DNA of 64,000 nt, taken from contig NZ_JPJI01000032.1 in assembly GCF_000732625.1 (NCBI RefSeq), positions 124,001-188,000 on the forward strand. Reading direction: 5' to 3'. The translations under genes were made by a program, and so were the position numbers. Positions 53,242 to 62,427 of the stretch are shown here, in pieces (the stretch's first letter is position 1; every line of letters starts with the position of its first letter). Source of the DNA: Nonlabens ulvanivorans (lineage in GTDB: Bacteria > Bacteroidota > Bacteroidia > Flavobacteriales > Flavobacteriaceae). The notes beneath the pieces are model-generated. The model did not search any database. It was given only the letters and a program-made list of their open reading frames with translations, and was not told the origin of the DNA.

Positions 53242-53577
53242 TTACATTTCTAATTTATTGACTTTATTCATCATTTGAACTCCATGTACTAGTGTTGCTC
53301 CAGCTTGAATTGCCCCAGCAACATGAACTGCTTCCATCATTTCACCTTTTGTGATTCCTCTTTTAAGAGCATCTCCTGTATAAGCATCTATGCAATAAGG
53401 GCAATGCACAGCATGTGATACAGCAAGTGCTATTAGTGATTTCTCGCGAGCGGTTAATTCTCCTTCTTCAAAGACTTGCCCATAGTAATCAAAAAACTTT
53501 GTTCCTAACTCTTCACTCCATTCTGTGATTTTTCCAAATTTTCTTAGATCCTTAGGATCGTAATAGGTCTTATCCAT
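53242..53577 (-). CDS. Arsenosugar biosynthesis-associated peroxidase-like protein (AhpD/carboxymuconolactone decarboxylase family)
   Basis: The start is the ATG at 53577 (MDKTYYDPKDL); a longer frame reaches into the terminator of the amylase gene and is rejected. The 111-residue helical protein has the AhpD-like redox motif HCPYC (Cys59, Cys62) followed by DAYTGDALKRG. It matches the family often found beside arsS. A peroxidase or reductase role with thiols is inferred. It is 245 bases upstream of arsS on the same strand. Confidence 0.85.
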   Translation of the reverse strand: MDKTYYDPKDLRKFGKITEWSEELGTKFFDYYGQVFEEGELTAREKSLIALAVSHAVHCPYCIDAYTGDALKRGITKGEMMEAVHVAGAIQAGATLVHGVQMMNKVNKLEM

Positions 53578-53621
53578 AATTATATTTTTTGTTACTAAAA
53601 TAAGTTTATTCATTAAGGCAT

Positions 53622-53652
53622 AAAAAAACCGCTCAACAACAGCTAAGCGGTT
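53622..53652 (-). terminator. Intrinsic terminator after the maltodextrin operon
   Basis: On the minus strand AACCGCT / AGCGGTT with a 12-nt loop and seven T, 21 bases past the last amylase gene. It separates the maltodextrin operon from the arsenosugar genes. Confidence 0.85.
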
Positions 53653-53673
53653 TTCATACAAATATATCTTATT

Positions 53674-55116
53674 TTATTTACGTACTTCCCATACTCTATA
53701 TCCATATGGTGGGAATGTAAAGTTATAATCTGCAGGAATGTTAGATTTTGAACCTCTAACTGCATCGGTCATTTCACCAACTACCGTTGGTGCTTTAAAT
53801 TCAACCAGTTGATCTGAAAAGTTTGCTACATAAATAACCTTGTGGTCATCTTTTTGTCTCTCTATCGCATAGATTTTTGAATCTTCAGTAGTATTAATAC
53901 GTCTATAAGATGCCGCATCTTTACCTCCATTTAATGCTGGATTAGTTGCTTTTAAGGCTCCTAATTTTTCCATCATATTCCATACTTTTCCTTTCTCATG
54001 TGGAATTTGATCTTTTTCAAAAAATTTCAATCTTTCTGTCATACCATATTCCTGTCCTGAGTAAATTAATGGCATACCTGGTATCACATATTGTAATGCT
54101 AACATTGCTTCACTTGCGTCACCCATTCTTTCAGTAACACTACCGTTCCATGAATTCTCATCATGGTTGGTAATAAAATTCATTAAAATATCGTCTGACT
54201 GATAATTCTCTTCAACCCTTAACATGTATTCATCCCATGAGTTCACATCAGTTTTTCCTTGTGCTAGTTCATTCATAATATGATGACCTTCCCAATTGTA
54301 ACCCATATCAAAAGCATCTATAAAAAGATCTTTCTTTTCACTTTCTGCAAGCATAAATACTGGCTTTACATCTCTAATAGACTTTGCAGCATAGTTCCAA
54401 AACTCTGTAGGAACCTCATGAGCAACATCACAGCGGAAACCATCAACATTAAAAGTTTCTACCCAATAAATCATAGATGAAGACATGGCATCCCATAATT
54501 TTTTGTTTTCATAATTTAAATCTGCAGTATCAGTCCAGTCCGTTCCTTTAGGATGAATGATATTTCCTTTCTCATCTTTAGTATAAAAATCAGGATGTTT
54601 TTCAATCCATAAATTATCCCATCCAGTATGATTTGCTACCCAATCCAAGATCACAAACATCCCGTTTTCATGCGCTGTTTCTATCAATAAATTTAAATCT
54701 GCCTCTGTACCTAGGTCTGGATTAATTTTCTCATAATCTGCAACTGCATAGTAGCTGCCTAGATATTTTGCACGTTCCACAGGATCTTTTATATCTTCTA
54801 CCATTAGATCTCCTTTAGCTTTTCTATTCTTTTCAGAAATAGGAAAAACAGGCATTAACCAAATCACTTTTACACCTAGTTTTTTAAGCTCTGGAATATC
54901 TTTTGTAAACTCATTGAAAGTTCCTTTTTCAGAATATTGTCTGATGTTAGCCTCATAAATGACAGCATTCTCTAGATCTTCATTTGTAATCGGTGAGTAT
55001 GCACTAGAGGTGTCGTCCTTTACCTCTTCATCATGATCTTTTAAAGCTTCTTTACAAGAGAATAAGGTCATGGCTGCAAAAAGTAAAACAAGCCATTGTG
55101 ATGTTGATTTTTTCAT
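53674..55116 (-). CDS. GH13 alpha-amylase family lipoprotein (third GH13 of the operon)
   Basis: 480 residues. Signal peptide with lipobox (LLFAAMTLFSCKEAL) makes it a lipoprotein, probably facing the periplasm or surface. The (beta/alpha)8 domain has the GH13 catalytic set: nucleophile Asp in VDGFRCDVAHEVP, general acid Glu in MLAESEKKD and the third acid in ITNHDENSWN. VILDWVANHTGWDN is conserved region I. It should cleave alpha-1,4-glucans. It begins 6 bases after the preceding GH13 gene and ends the operon. Exact specificity cannot be read. Confidence 0.9.
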   Translation of the reverse strand: MKKSTSQWLVLLFAAMTLFSCKEALKDHDEEVKDDTSSAYSPITNEDLENAVIYEANIRQYSEKGTFNEFTKDIPELKKLGVKVIWLMPVFPISEKNRKAKGDLMVEDIKDPVERAKYLGSYYAVADYEKINPDLGTEADLNLLIETAHENGMFVILDWVANHTGWDNLWIEKHPDFYTKDEKGNIIHPKGTDWTDTADLNYENKKLWDAMSSSMIYWVETFNVDGFRCDVAHEVPTEFWNYAAKSIRDVKPVFMLAESEKKDLFIDAFDMGYNWEGHHIMNELAQGKTDVNSWDEYMLRVEENYQSDDILMNFITNHDENSWNGSVTERMGDASEAMLALQYVIPGMPLIYSGQEYGMTERLKFFEKDQIPHEKGKVWNMMEKLGALKATNPALNGGKDAASYRRINTTEDSKIYAIERQKDDHKVIYVANFSDQLVEFKAPTVVGEMTDAVRGSKSNIPADYNFTFPPYGYRVWEVRK

Positions 55117-55122
55117 AAATAA

Positions 55123-57480
55123 TTATTCTTGTGTTGATTCTTTTAATTTGGTTTGTATAATAGCAAAGTTACGTGGTTTTACTTGGATTTTTTTATCAGT
55201 CTCAAGCGCATTAAGGACTTTAATATCCATTAAATCAGCATTACTAGATTTAGTAAAAACGTTAAGTAGTATGGCATTTTCATTGAAATACACTGTAGTT
55301 TTTTCTCCAAAGTAAGTGCGTTCTAAAACAAACATCCCATTGTTATCACTCAATATTTGAGTTGTCCCATAAAGTAATGACATAGAGTTACGTCTTAATT
55401 CTACTAATTCTTGAACCAGTTCCTTTAAATTCAATTCACGTTGAGACAAGTCTTTAAACTTCATCATCTTACGATTATCGGGATCATTTGCACCTATGCT
55501 TCCATACTCGTCTCCGTAATAAATTACAGGCACTCCAGGAACAGTCATATTAAATGCTTGTAACATACCCAACCTATCAAAGGCTGTCGTATCACTCATA
55601 CCTATCTCGCGAGTCCACCCAGCTTTTTTAGCATCTTCTTCAAAAGAAACATCGCCACTGGCATAGCTTATAAAACGTGCTCTATCTTGATTACCTGATA
55701 TATTTCCCATCAGGTGATGGTGACCATAGTATTCTAATCCTTTATAGAGTGTTTCTGCCAGATTAGAGAAGTCGCCATCTGCTTTCGCGAAAGCGGAAAC
55801 AGCAGCATCATACTGGTTAAAATCAAATTGTGCATCTAACATTCCTGTGCTTACATAACTGCGTATTAAATCATAAGAACCATAAGTTTCACCTATCTGA
55901 TAAATAGGGCGATCGGTATTGCTACGCACCTTTTTAGTTAATGTTCTCCAGTACACCTCTGGTACATGTTTAGTAGCATCGTGACGGAAACCGTCCAATT
56001 CATAATTAGTCACCCAATAAAGTGCAGAGTCTGTCATTTTCTCAACAACCTCAGGTTTTGAGAAATCTAGTGTAGGCATAAAGGTATCAAACCAAGTTGT
56101 TAATCGCTGGTCGTCCCATCGCTCTGTGTTCAAACTACCATCTTCTAGATAAAGGTTTGTCGCCCATTCTGGATGTTCTTTGTATAATGGATGCTCTTCA
56201 TGAACATGATTTGCTACATAATCTAGAATAACATTCATATCTCGATTGTGAGCTTCTTCTATGACCTCCTTAAATAATTGTTCATTACCAAAACGATAAT
56301 CAATTTCAGTATTTGAAATAGGCCAGTAACCATGGTAACCACTAAATTTTGTTCGTGGCTCAGGCCAAAGTCCATAAGCACCTTCTGGGTTTTGCGTTAT
56401 AGGCGATAACCAAATGGTGTTAATTCCTAATTCTTCAAAATAACCGTCCTTAATTTTGGCCAATACTCCTGCGAGATCTCCACCCATGTAATTTGCTTTA
56501 GGTAAAATTTCTGGGTCAGGCACCGGTTTTGTATTTGAAGGATCTCCATCTAGAAAACGATCCACCATCATAAAATATAAGACCTGATTATGAAAGTCTG
56601 ATCTCGCAAGTTGAGATGGATCTTGAACTACATTCCCATCTTGTACAGGAACTAACAAATCATTTGTGCGACCATTTGCATCACTGGCATAGATTCTTAC
56701 TAATTGTGTTTGAGAATTACGGTTTGTAAAATCCTTTTCTGGCAGCTCTACTGTATATGAATTACCGTTTTGAGAAGCACTTATCATTTGGTTTTCATAA
56801 AGCACCACAATATTTTCAAGTGCTCCAGTAGTGGTAAATGTAAAGCCATTCTCTAGTATTTTACCATATGCTAATTGTGCTGGCGCAGCTGTTCTAGAAT
56901 TATCTATAACTCTATTAAAACCTCCCATACCGTTACTGATTACTTGAGGCTCACTACCAGTCAACTTTTCTTCTTTTCCGTTTTCAACAAAAATGTATTG
57001 AAACTTCCCTTGTGGTATCGTTGCATTATAAACCAATTGACCATTCTCTTCTATTAAATCAACGGTTGACCAGTTTGTGAACTCGCCTTTAAGTTTGACA
57101 TTTTTTGAATTACCTGTGTAAACAATAGTCATCATTCTAGAACTACTTTTAAAAACTGGAATATCATTGCGCACACCATCAGTCCATAAGGTTACATGAG
57201 AAACATATGGCGCCACAGAGTCCATTTCTATTTTTAATGGCTCATTGTAATTGCGAGTATCTTCATTAAACAGAATACCTTTACCATAAGTGATACTATC
57301 TAATTGATTAACATCCAGTAAATAATCTGAAGTGTATACTTCTGTTCCCGATGTAGATGAATAAATAGGCGTGGACATTGCCTCGATAATACTAGGTCTA
57401 TTATCACCTGTATTCTTTTCTTCTTTTTCACCACAGCTTATTAGAAAGATTGCGATAAAAATGGTAAATAGTTTTTTCAT
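55123..57480 (-). CDS. Large GH13 lipoprotein with N-terminal beta domains (second GH13)
   Basis: 785 residues; a lipobox at IFLISCGEK shows a lipoprotein. About 270 N-terminal residues form beta-sandwich domains, including a CBM48/E-set-like one (MMTIVYTGNSKNVKLKGEFTNW). The catalytic barrel follows, with NVILDYVANHVHEEHPLY, nucleophile in LDGFRHDATKHVP, general acid in IGETYGSYD and the third acid in SGNQDRARF. This architecture matches pullulanase/neopullulanase-like and cyclomaltodextrinase-like enzymes that debranch or cut maltodextrins. A perfect palindrome copy encodes AFAKA. Confidence 0.9.
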   Translation of the reverse strand: MKKLFTIFIAIFLISCGEKEEKNTGDNRPSIIEAMSTPIYSSTSGTEVYTSDYLLDVNQLDSITYGKGILFNEDTRNYNEPLKIEMDSVAPYVSHVTLWTDGVRNDIPVFKSSSRMMTIVYTGNSKNVKLKGEFTNWSTVDLIEENGQLVYNATIPQGKFQYIFVENGKEEKLTGSEPQVISNGMGGFNRVIDNSRTAAPAQLAYGKILENGFTFTTTGALENIVVLYENQMISASQNGNSYTVELPEKDFTNRNSQTQLVRIYASDANGRTNDLLVPVQDGNVVQDPSQLARSDFHNQVLYFMMVDRFLDGDPSNTKPVPDPEILPKANYMGGDLAGVLAKIKDGYFEELGINTIWLSPITQNPEGAYGLWPEPRTKFSGYHGYWPISNTEIDYRFGNEQLFKEVIEEAHNRDMNVILDYVANHVHEEHPLYKEHPEWATNLYLEDGSLNTERWDDQRLTTWFDTFMPTLDFSKPEVVEKMTDSALYWVTNYELDGFRHDATKHVPEVYWRTLTKKVRSNTDRPIYQIGETYGSYDLIRSYVSTGMLDAQFDFNQYDAAVSAFAKADGDFSNLAETLYKGLEYYGHHHLMGNISGNQDRARFISYASGDVSFEEDAKKAGWTREIGMSDTTAFDRLGMLQAFNMTVPGVPVIYYGDEYGSIGANDPDNRKMMKFKDLSQRELNLKELVQELVELRRNSMSLLYGTTQILSDNNGMFVLERTYFGEKTTVYFNENAILLNVFTKSSNADLMDIKVLNALETDKKIQVKPRNFAIIQTKLKESTQE
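55781..55794. repeat. Palindromic repeat, copy 12 (inside GH13 gene)
   Basis: Perfect 14-bp core, read in the frame that encodes AFAKA. Confidence 0.95.
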
Positions 57481-57547
57481 GTTTTAATTTTCCAGTTAGC
57501 TAAATCTCACAGATATACCGAAATATAAAGGCTTACTTCATAAATTT

Positions 57548-59458
57548 TTAAAAAAATCTTTCTTTTCTTTTTTGATTATCTAAATCAATCACCATACTTG
57601 TTTTGCCTGGCACTTTAACAGAATCAGAGAGATTAATTTTTTGATTGGTCAGCACATCAATACCATTTTCTTTTCCATCAATTCCTTCTTTAAAACGATT
57701 AAGATTTAAGGTAATAGCTTCAGGATTATTATTAATGATGATCATAACACGGCTCTCATCATTATATCTAAAGTATACGTAACAATTATTTTCTGGTACA
57801 TACTGTAATAATTTACCGGTATGCAGAACAGGTTTATTTTTACGATAATTCAATAATCTTTTAGTGAAGTCTTGAAAACCTTTTTGATAATCTGTTGGTT
57901 TTTTAAAAGCGTTTATTTCATCACCATTCCAGCCACCAGGGAAATCTCTACGTATGTCACCATCGCCATCAGTATCTCTATTTCCTGCCATACCTATCTC
58001 ATCACCATAATATAACTGTGGTATTCCTCGAGTAGTTAAAACCAGAGTCATCGCGAGTTTATATTTCTTTAAATCACCATTATACAAACCATCACCATTG
58101 ATACGATTTGTATCATGATTACCTGCAAACACTAGAATATTATTAATGTCTGGATATAAAAAATCATTGACAAAATTATCGTAGACCTTAATCATTCCTT
58201 GATCCCAATTCTGCTGATCTTCATCAAACGCCTTCATAATAGCATCGTGAAGCGTAAAATCCATGACACTAGGCAAATAAGTATTATAATCTTGAATGGC
58301 TGCAATTTTAGAGTCCTTTTGCCAGTAAGCAATTTGCGACTGATCATGTAACCAGGTTTCTCCTACTATATTAAAATTTGGATACTCGTCCATTACAGCT
58401 TTGGTCCATGCTGCGATACCTTTTTTATCGTTGTAAGAATAAGTATCAACCCTTAATCCATCTAAGCCTGCATACTCAATCCACCAGATCGTATTTTGAA
58501 TTAGATAATTTAACAATAATGGTTCGCCTTGATTTAGATCTGGCATGCTGCTTACAAACCAACCTTTCTCGGCATAAGTCTCATCAATCTGAGAAGCATT
58601 AGGATCCATTTGAGTGGTCTGTCTATAAGTAGAGTTTGCATATCCAGCCACAGGAAAATCTTTACCTCTATTGTCATCAAATTGATGAATCCAAGTTTGT
58701 GTAGGTAAATCTTGCATCATCCAGTGCGTCGCGCCCCAATGGTTGGTTACATAATCCATGATTAATTTCATATCACGTTTGTGCAACTCATCTCCTAAAC
58801 GTTTATAATCTTCATTACTACCATAACGTGGATCTATTTTATATAAATCACTTTGTGCATAAGTGTGATACGAATATTTCTCATCATTATCTTCTAATAG
58901 TGGCGTGCTCCACAATGCTGTGGCACCTAAATTATCGATGTAATCTAAGTGATCAATAATCCCTTGAATGTCACCACCATGACGTCCACCTTTGAAGTCT
59001 CGATTTACTTTTTCTACAGTATCATCTGTACTATCATTAGACGGGTCACCATTTGCAAAACGATCTGGCATTACTAAATAAATAGCATCACTAGAATCAA
59101 AACCTTTTCTATTTCTTGAATTTATACTACGTTCTTTTAACTCATAATCCATGACATAATAAGTATCATAAACATTGAAATTAATACTATAGCTACCTGC
59201 TTTTTTCTCCACAGTATCAAAAGTGATAAATAGGTAGTTAGGATTTTCTGTCTTACGAATCTTAGCAATTGGTAATTCACTTTCAATTTCTCCTGAATAC
59301 GAAGCGATATTTTCTATATAAAACATCACCTCAACTTGGGAATGCTCCATTCCAGCCCACCAAAAAGGCGGTTCTATACGTTGTATATCTTGTGCTAGAG
59401 ACGCTTTCGCGAAAGCGATAATAAAAAGAACACTAAGAATTTGAACTACCTTATTCAT
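57548..59458 (-). CDS. Exported GH13 neopullulanase/cyclomaltodextrinase-like enzyme (first GH13, SusA-like)
   Basis: 636 residues. The signal peptide ends in FAKASLAQ and is followed by an N-terminal Ig-like domain (about 24-110: RIEPPFWWAGMEHSQVEVMFY), typical of SusA/cyclomaltodextrinases, then the catalytic barrel (LIMDYVTNHWGATH, LDGLRVDTYSYND, NIVGETWLHD, FAGNHDTNRI). With a normal signal peptide and no lipobox it is probably periplasmic, where it would cut imported maltodextrins or cyclodextrins into smaller sugars for the MFS transporter. It starts 3 bases after the GH65 gene. Confidence 0.92.
   Translation of the reverse strand: MNKVVQILSVLFIIAFAKASLAQDIQRIEPPFWWAGMEHSQVEVMFYIENIASYSGEIESELPIAKIRKTENPNYLFITFDTVEKKAGSYSINFNVYDTYYVMDYELKERSINSRNRKGFDSSDAIYLVMPDRFANGDPSNDSTDDTVEKVNRDFKGGRHGGDIQGIIDHLDYIDNLGATALWSTPLLEDNDEKYSYHTYAQSDLYKIDPRYGSNEDYKRLGDELHKRDMKLIMDYVTNHWGATHWMMQDLPTQTWIHQFDDNRGKDFPVAGYANSTYRQTTQMDPNASQIDETYAEKGWFVSSMPDLNQGEPLLLNYLIQNTIWWIEYAGLDGLRVDTYSYNDKKGIAAWTKAVMDEYPNFNIVGETWLHDQSQIAYWQKDSKIAAIQDYNTYLPSVMDFTLHDAIMKAFDEDQQNWDQGMIKVYDNFVNDFLYPDINNILVFAGNHDTNRINGDGLYNGDLKKYKLAMTLVLTTRGIPQLYYGDEIGMAGNRDTDGDGDIRRDFPGGWNGDEINAFKKPTDYQKGFQDFTKRLLNYRKNKPVLHTGKLLQYVPENNCYVYFRYNDESRVMIIINNNPEAITLNLNRFKEGIDGKENGIDVLTNQKINLSDSVKVPGKTSMVIDLDNQKRKERFF
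59402..59417. repeat. Palindromic repeat, copy 13 (signal peptide of GH13 gene)
   Basis: Perfect 16-bp palindrome encoding AFAKA of the signal peptide and followed on the minus strand by TCTCTAGCACAA, the same extended block as in PagL-like copy A. Confidence 0.95.
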
Positions 59459-59461
59459 ATT

Positions 59462-61765
59462 TTAAGCATTTACCATTTGAGGTTGTAGAGTGATTTCCTC
59501 ACCATTAATTATCACGTCAACCGGTTCTGTTCCATGCGATGTTACTTGTGTGCCAGATTTATCTACCTGAACATGTAATATCTGATTGCGGAAGTTTAAT
59601 TTAAAACTAAATCCTTTCCACTGCTCTGGTAACTTAGTTTCAAAACTAGGTTTATCATCCACTATTTTAAGCCCACCAAATCCTTCTACAATACTCATCC
59701 ATGTTCCTGCCATACTAGTGATATGACAACCTTCTTCAACCTCTTTATTATAATCATCTAGATCAAGACGTGAGGTTCTTAAATAGAATTCATAAGCTTG
59801 ATCCATGCGGTCCAATTTTGCTGCTTGAATACTATGAACACAAGGAGATAATGAGCTTTCATGAACTGTTAATGGCTCATAGAAATCAAAGTGTTTTTCT
59901 AGTTCTTGTCTAGAAAAATGGTCTTCAAAAAAGTAGAATCCTTGAAGGACATCTGCCTGTTTGATATAACAACTTCTTAAAATGCGATCCCAAGACCATT
60001 TCTGGTTAATAGGTCTGTGTTTACCTTCTAATTCTTGTACAGGAATAATTTCTTTATCAAGAAAACCATCCTGTTGTAAATAGATTCCTAATTCTACGTC
60101 GATAGGTTCATACATTTGATCTGCAACTTCTCTCCATGATGCAGTTTCTGATCCTGAAAGGTGTGTAAGACCTATGATGCGCTTATAGTCGTCGTCATAT
60201 CCGTCTTTTACCTTATCTAGATTTTCTAAGGCTTGATTGATACACCATTTGGCTAAATAGTTAGTATACCAATTGTTATTCACATTATTCTCGTACTCAT
60301 TAGGTCCTGTCACACCTAGGATCATATATTTATTTGCTTTTTGAGAGAAAGTAGCACGTTGATGCCAGAATCTAGCGATGGCAATCATGACCTCTAGTCC
60401 CATTTCTGGCACATAAGAAAAATCACCTGTATAACGTACGTAGTTGTATATGGCAAATACCATGGCACCGTTGCGATGTATTTCTTCAAAGGTGATTTCC
60501 CATTCATTATGAGATTCTTCACCATTCATGGTTACCATAGGATAAAGAGCAGCTCCATTAGAAAACCCTAATTTCTCAGCGTTTTCAATGGCCTTGTCTA
60601 GCTGCTCATATCTGTATTTCAATAAATTTCTTGCTACTTGTTGATCTTTAGTAGCCATGTAGAAAGGTATACAATATGCCTCTGTATCCCAGTAAGTAGA
60701 ACCACCGTATTTCTCACCAGTGAATCCTTTAGGACCTATATTTAAACGAGCGTCCTTACCTAAGTAAGTCTGGTTTAATTGAAAGATATTAAAACGTATA
60801 CCTTGTTGTGCTTTAAGATCACCGTCTATAGTAATATCGGCCATTGCCCAAATTTGAGCCCATTGCTCAATCTGACCTTGCAATAATACGTCATATCCGG
60901 CTAATGTAGCATGAGTCAAGACTTTTCTTGCAGCATCAAACAATTCATATTGTTGATGATTAAGACTAGAACAGTATCCAGCATACTTTCTTAAGGTTAC
61001 CGTTTCACGCTCTTGAAGCTCTATACTAGCGGTATGGCGTATTATTTTAGTATTTTGTTCTAGATGATTTGCATATTGCAAATGCTCACCATTCTGAACT
61101 AGCTCTGATTGCATGAAGGTACATACATGAAAGTTAGTTTTATTAGTACGGCTGCGTATAAAACCTTGATGATCTTCAGAAATCAGTTCTTCTATTTCCC
61201 AAAATGCATCATCCCAATTTGAGTCCTCGTTAGTAATTCCGGCATCTAAATATGGTTGAAATTCTATTTTTACATCACCTTTAACCACACTGACTTGATA
61301 ATCAATCACTCCTAACTCATCAATCTCTAAACTCAAAAATCTACGAGCAATTACTTTTATCGCCTTATCATCAGAAAAATGAGCTACAAATGTGCGTTCA
61401 TACCAACCTTCTTTCATGTTCAACTCGCGTCGGTAATCCGTCACTTTATCTACTTGATTTAAATCAAGCGGTTCTCCATCAACAAAAACATCAATACCTA
61501 TAAAATTAGGTGCGTTAAGAACTTTTGCAAAATATTCTGGATAGCCGTTTTTCCACCATCCTACTCTTGTTTTATCTGGATAGTAAACTCCTGCGACATA
61601 ACTTCCTTGAAAAGTTTCACCACTATATTGTTCTTCAAAATTAGCGCGTTGTCCCATGGCTCCATTCCCTATAGAGAATAAACTTTCACTTGACTTTACT
61701 AAGCCAGGACTCCATCCTTCTTCTATGATGGACCATGCGTTGGGTTTTATATATTCCTGATTCAT
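59462..61765 (-). CDS. GH65 glycoside phosphorylase (probable maltose phosphorylase)
   Basis: 767 residues, full-length family GH65. The N-terminal beta-sandwich (NAWSIIEEGWSPGLVKSSESLFSIGNGAMGQRANFEEQY) precedes the (alpha/alpha)6 barrel with the catalytic Glu in VTGPNEYENNVNNNWY and the phosphate-binding KWSWDRI-like region. GH65 enzymes split maltose (or trehalose, kojibiose) with phosphate into glucose and beta-glucose-1-phosphate. The gene next to it codes for beta-phosphoglucomutase, which handles that product, so maltose is the likely substrate. It overlaps pgmB by one base and is 3 bases before the GH13 gene. No signal peptide: cytosolic. Confidence 0.92.
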   Translation of the reverse strand: MNQEYIKPNAWSIIEEGWSPGLVKSSESLFSIGNGAMGQRANFEEQYSGETFQGSYVAGVYYPDKTRVGWWKNGYPEYFAKVLNAPNFIGIDVFVDGEPLDLNQVDKVTDYRRELNMKEGWYERTFVAHFSDDKAIKVIARRFLSLEIDELGVIDYQVSVVKGDVKIEFQPYLDAGITNEDSNWDDAFWEIEELISEDHQGFIRSRTNKTNFHVCTFMQSELVQNGEHLQYANHLEQNTKIIRHTASIELQERETVTLRKYAGYCSSLNHQQYELFDAARKVLTHATLAGYDVLLQGQIEQWAQIWAMADITIDGDLKAQQGIRFNIFQLNQTYLGKDARLNIGPKGFTGEKYGGSTYWDTEAYCIPFYMATKDQQVARNLLKYRYEQLDKAIENAEKLGFSNGAALYPMVTMNGEESHNEWEITFEEIHRNGAMVFAIYNYVRYTGDFSYVPEMGLEVMIAIARFWHQRATFSQKANKYMILGVTGPNEYENNVNNNWYTNYLAKWCINQALENLDKVKDGYDDDYKRIIGLTHLSGSETASWREVADQMYEPIDVELGIYLQQDGFLDKEIIPVQELEGKHRPINQKWSWDRILRSCYIKQADVLQGFYFFEDHFSRQELEKHFDFYEPLTVHESSLSPCVHSIQAAKLDRMDQAYEFYLRTSRLDLDDYNKEVEEGCHITSMAGTWMSIVEGFGGLKIVDDKPSFETKLPEQWKGFSFKLNFRNQILHVQVDKSGTQVTSHGTEPVDVIINGEEITLQPQMVNA

Positions 61766-62427
61766 TACTTATTCTTATTCAATAGTGTGTTTATATAATC
61801 TTCTGGCATGTCTGTAAAGTGATTAAAAACTTCATCTGCCTCGTGTAATATGTCTTTTTCTCCTAATCCAATAGAAATCATGCCTGCTGTATTTGCAGCT
61901 TGCACACCAGCGACACTATCTTCAAATACGATACTATCATGAGCATGGTATCCCAGCTGACTACAAGCACTGAGAAACACCTCTGGATCTGGTTTTGCTT
62001 TAGTGACATTAGTACCATCTACAATAACGTCAAACAAATTTTTAATGCCTAACTTTTCTAAAATGGGCCTCGCGTTTTTACTAGCACTACCTAATGCGAT
62101 AGGCTGATTTTTATCCTTTAACTCTAGAAGAAAGTTATGGACTCCAGGCATAATATCTGATGTATCTAATGTTTTAATTAGATCTAGATATTCTTCATTC
62201 TTTTGGTCCATTTTCTCCTGAAAAACTTCAGCAGTAATTGTCTTATTTCCCCATTCAAGTATTTTCTTCAATGAGTTTACTCTAGAAACTCCTTTGAGTT
62301 GCTCGTTCTCTTCATGAGTAAAGTTGATTCCTAAAGATGCTGCTAACCGTTGCCATGCAATAAAGTGAAATTTTGCAGTATCAACAATAACACCATCAAG
62401 GTCAAATATGAATGCTTTTTTATTCAT
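61765..62427 (-). CDS. pgmB: Beta-phosphoglucomutase
   Basis: 220 residues, HAD superfamily with a cap domain. The DxD motif FDLDGVIVDTAKFHF, the ALGSASKN motif II, the KAKPDPEVFL Lys motif and VFEDSVAGVQAA motif IV are all present. It interconverts beta-glucose-1-phosphate and glucose-6-phosphate, feeding the product of the GH65 phosphorylase into glycolysis. It overlaps both neighbours (MFS stop by 8 bases, GH65 start by 1), so expression is coupled. Confidence 0.95.
   Translation of the reverse strand: MNKKAFIFDLDGVIVDTAKFHFIAWQRLAASLGINFTHEENEQLKGVSRVNSLKKILEWGNKTITAEVFQEKMDQKNEEYLDLIKTLDTSDIMPGVHNFLLELKDKNQPIALGSASKNARPILEKLGIKNLFDVIVDGTNVTKAKPDPEVFLSACSQLGYHAHDSIVFEDSVAGVQAANTAGMISIGLGEKDILHEADEVFNHFTDMPEDYINTLLNKNK

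Noticed and set aside
53578-53661. Upstream extension of the peroxidase-like protein
   Set aside because: The extension reads through the terminator hairpin of the preceding operon; the ATG at 53577 matches the family start.
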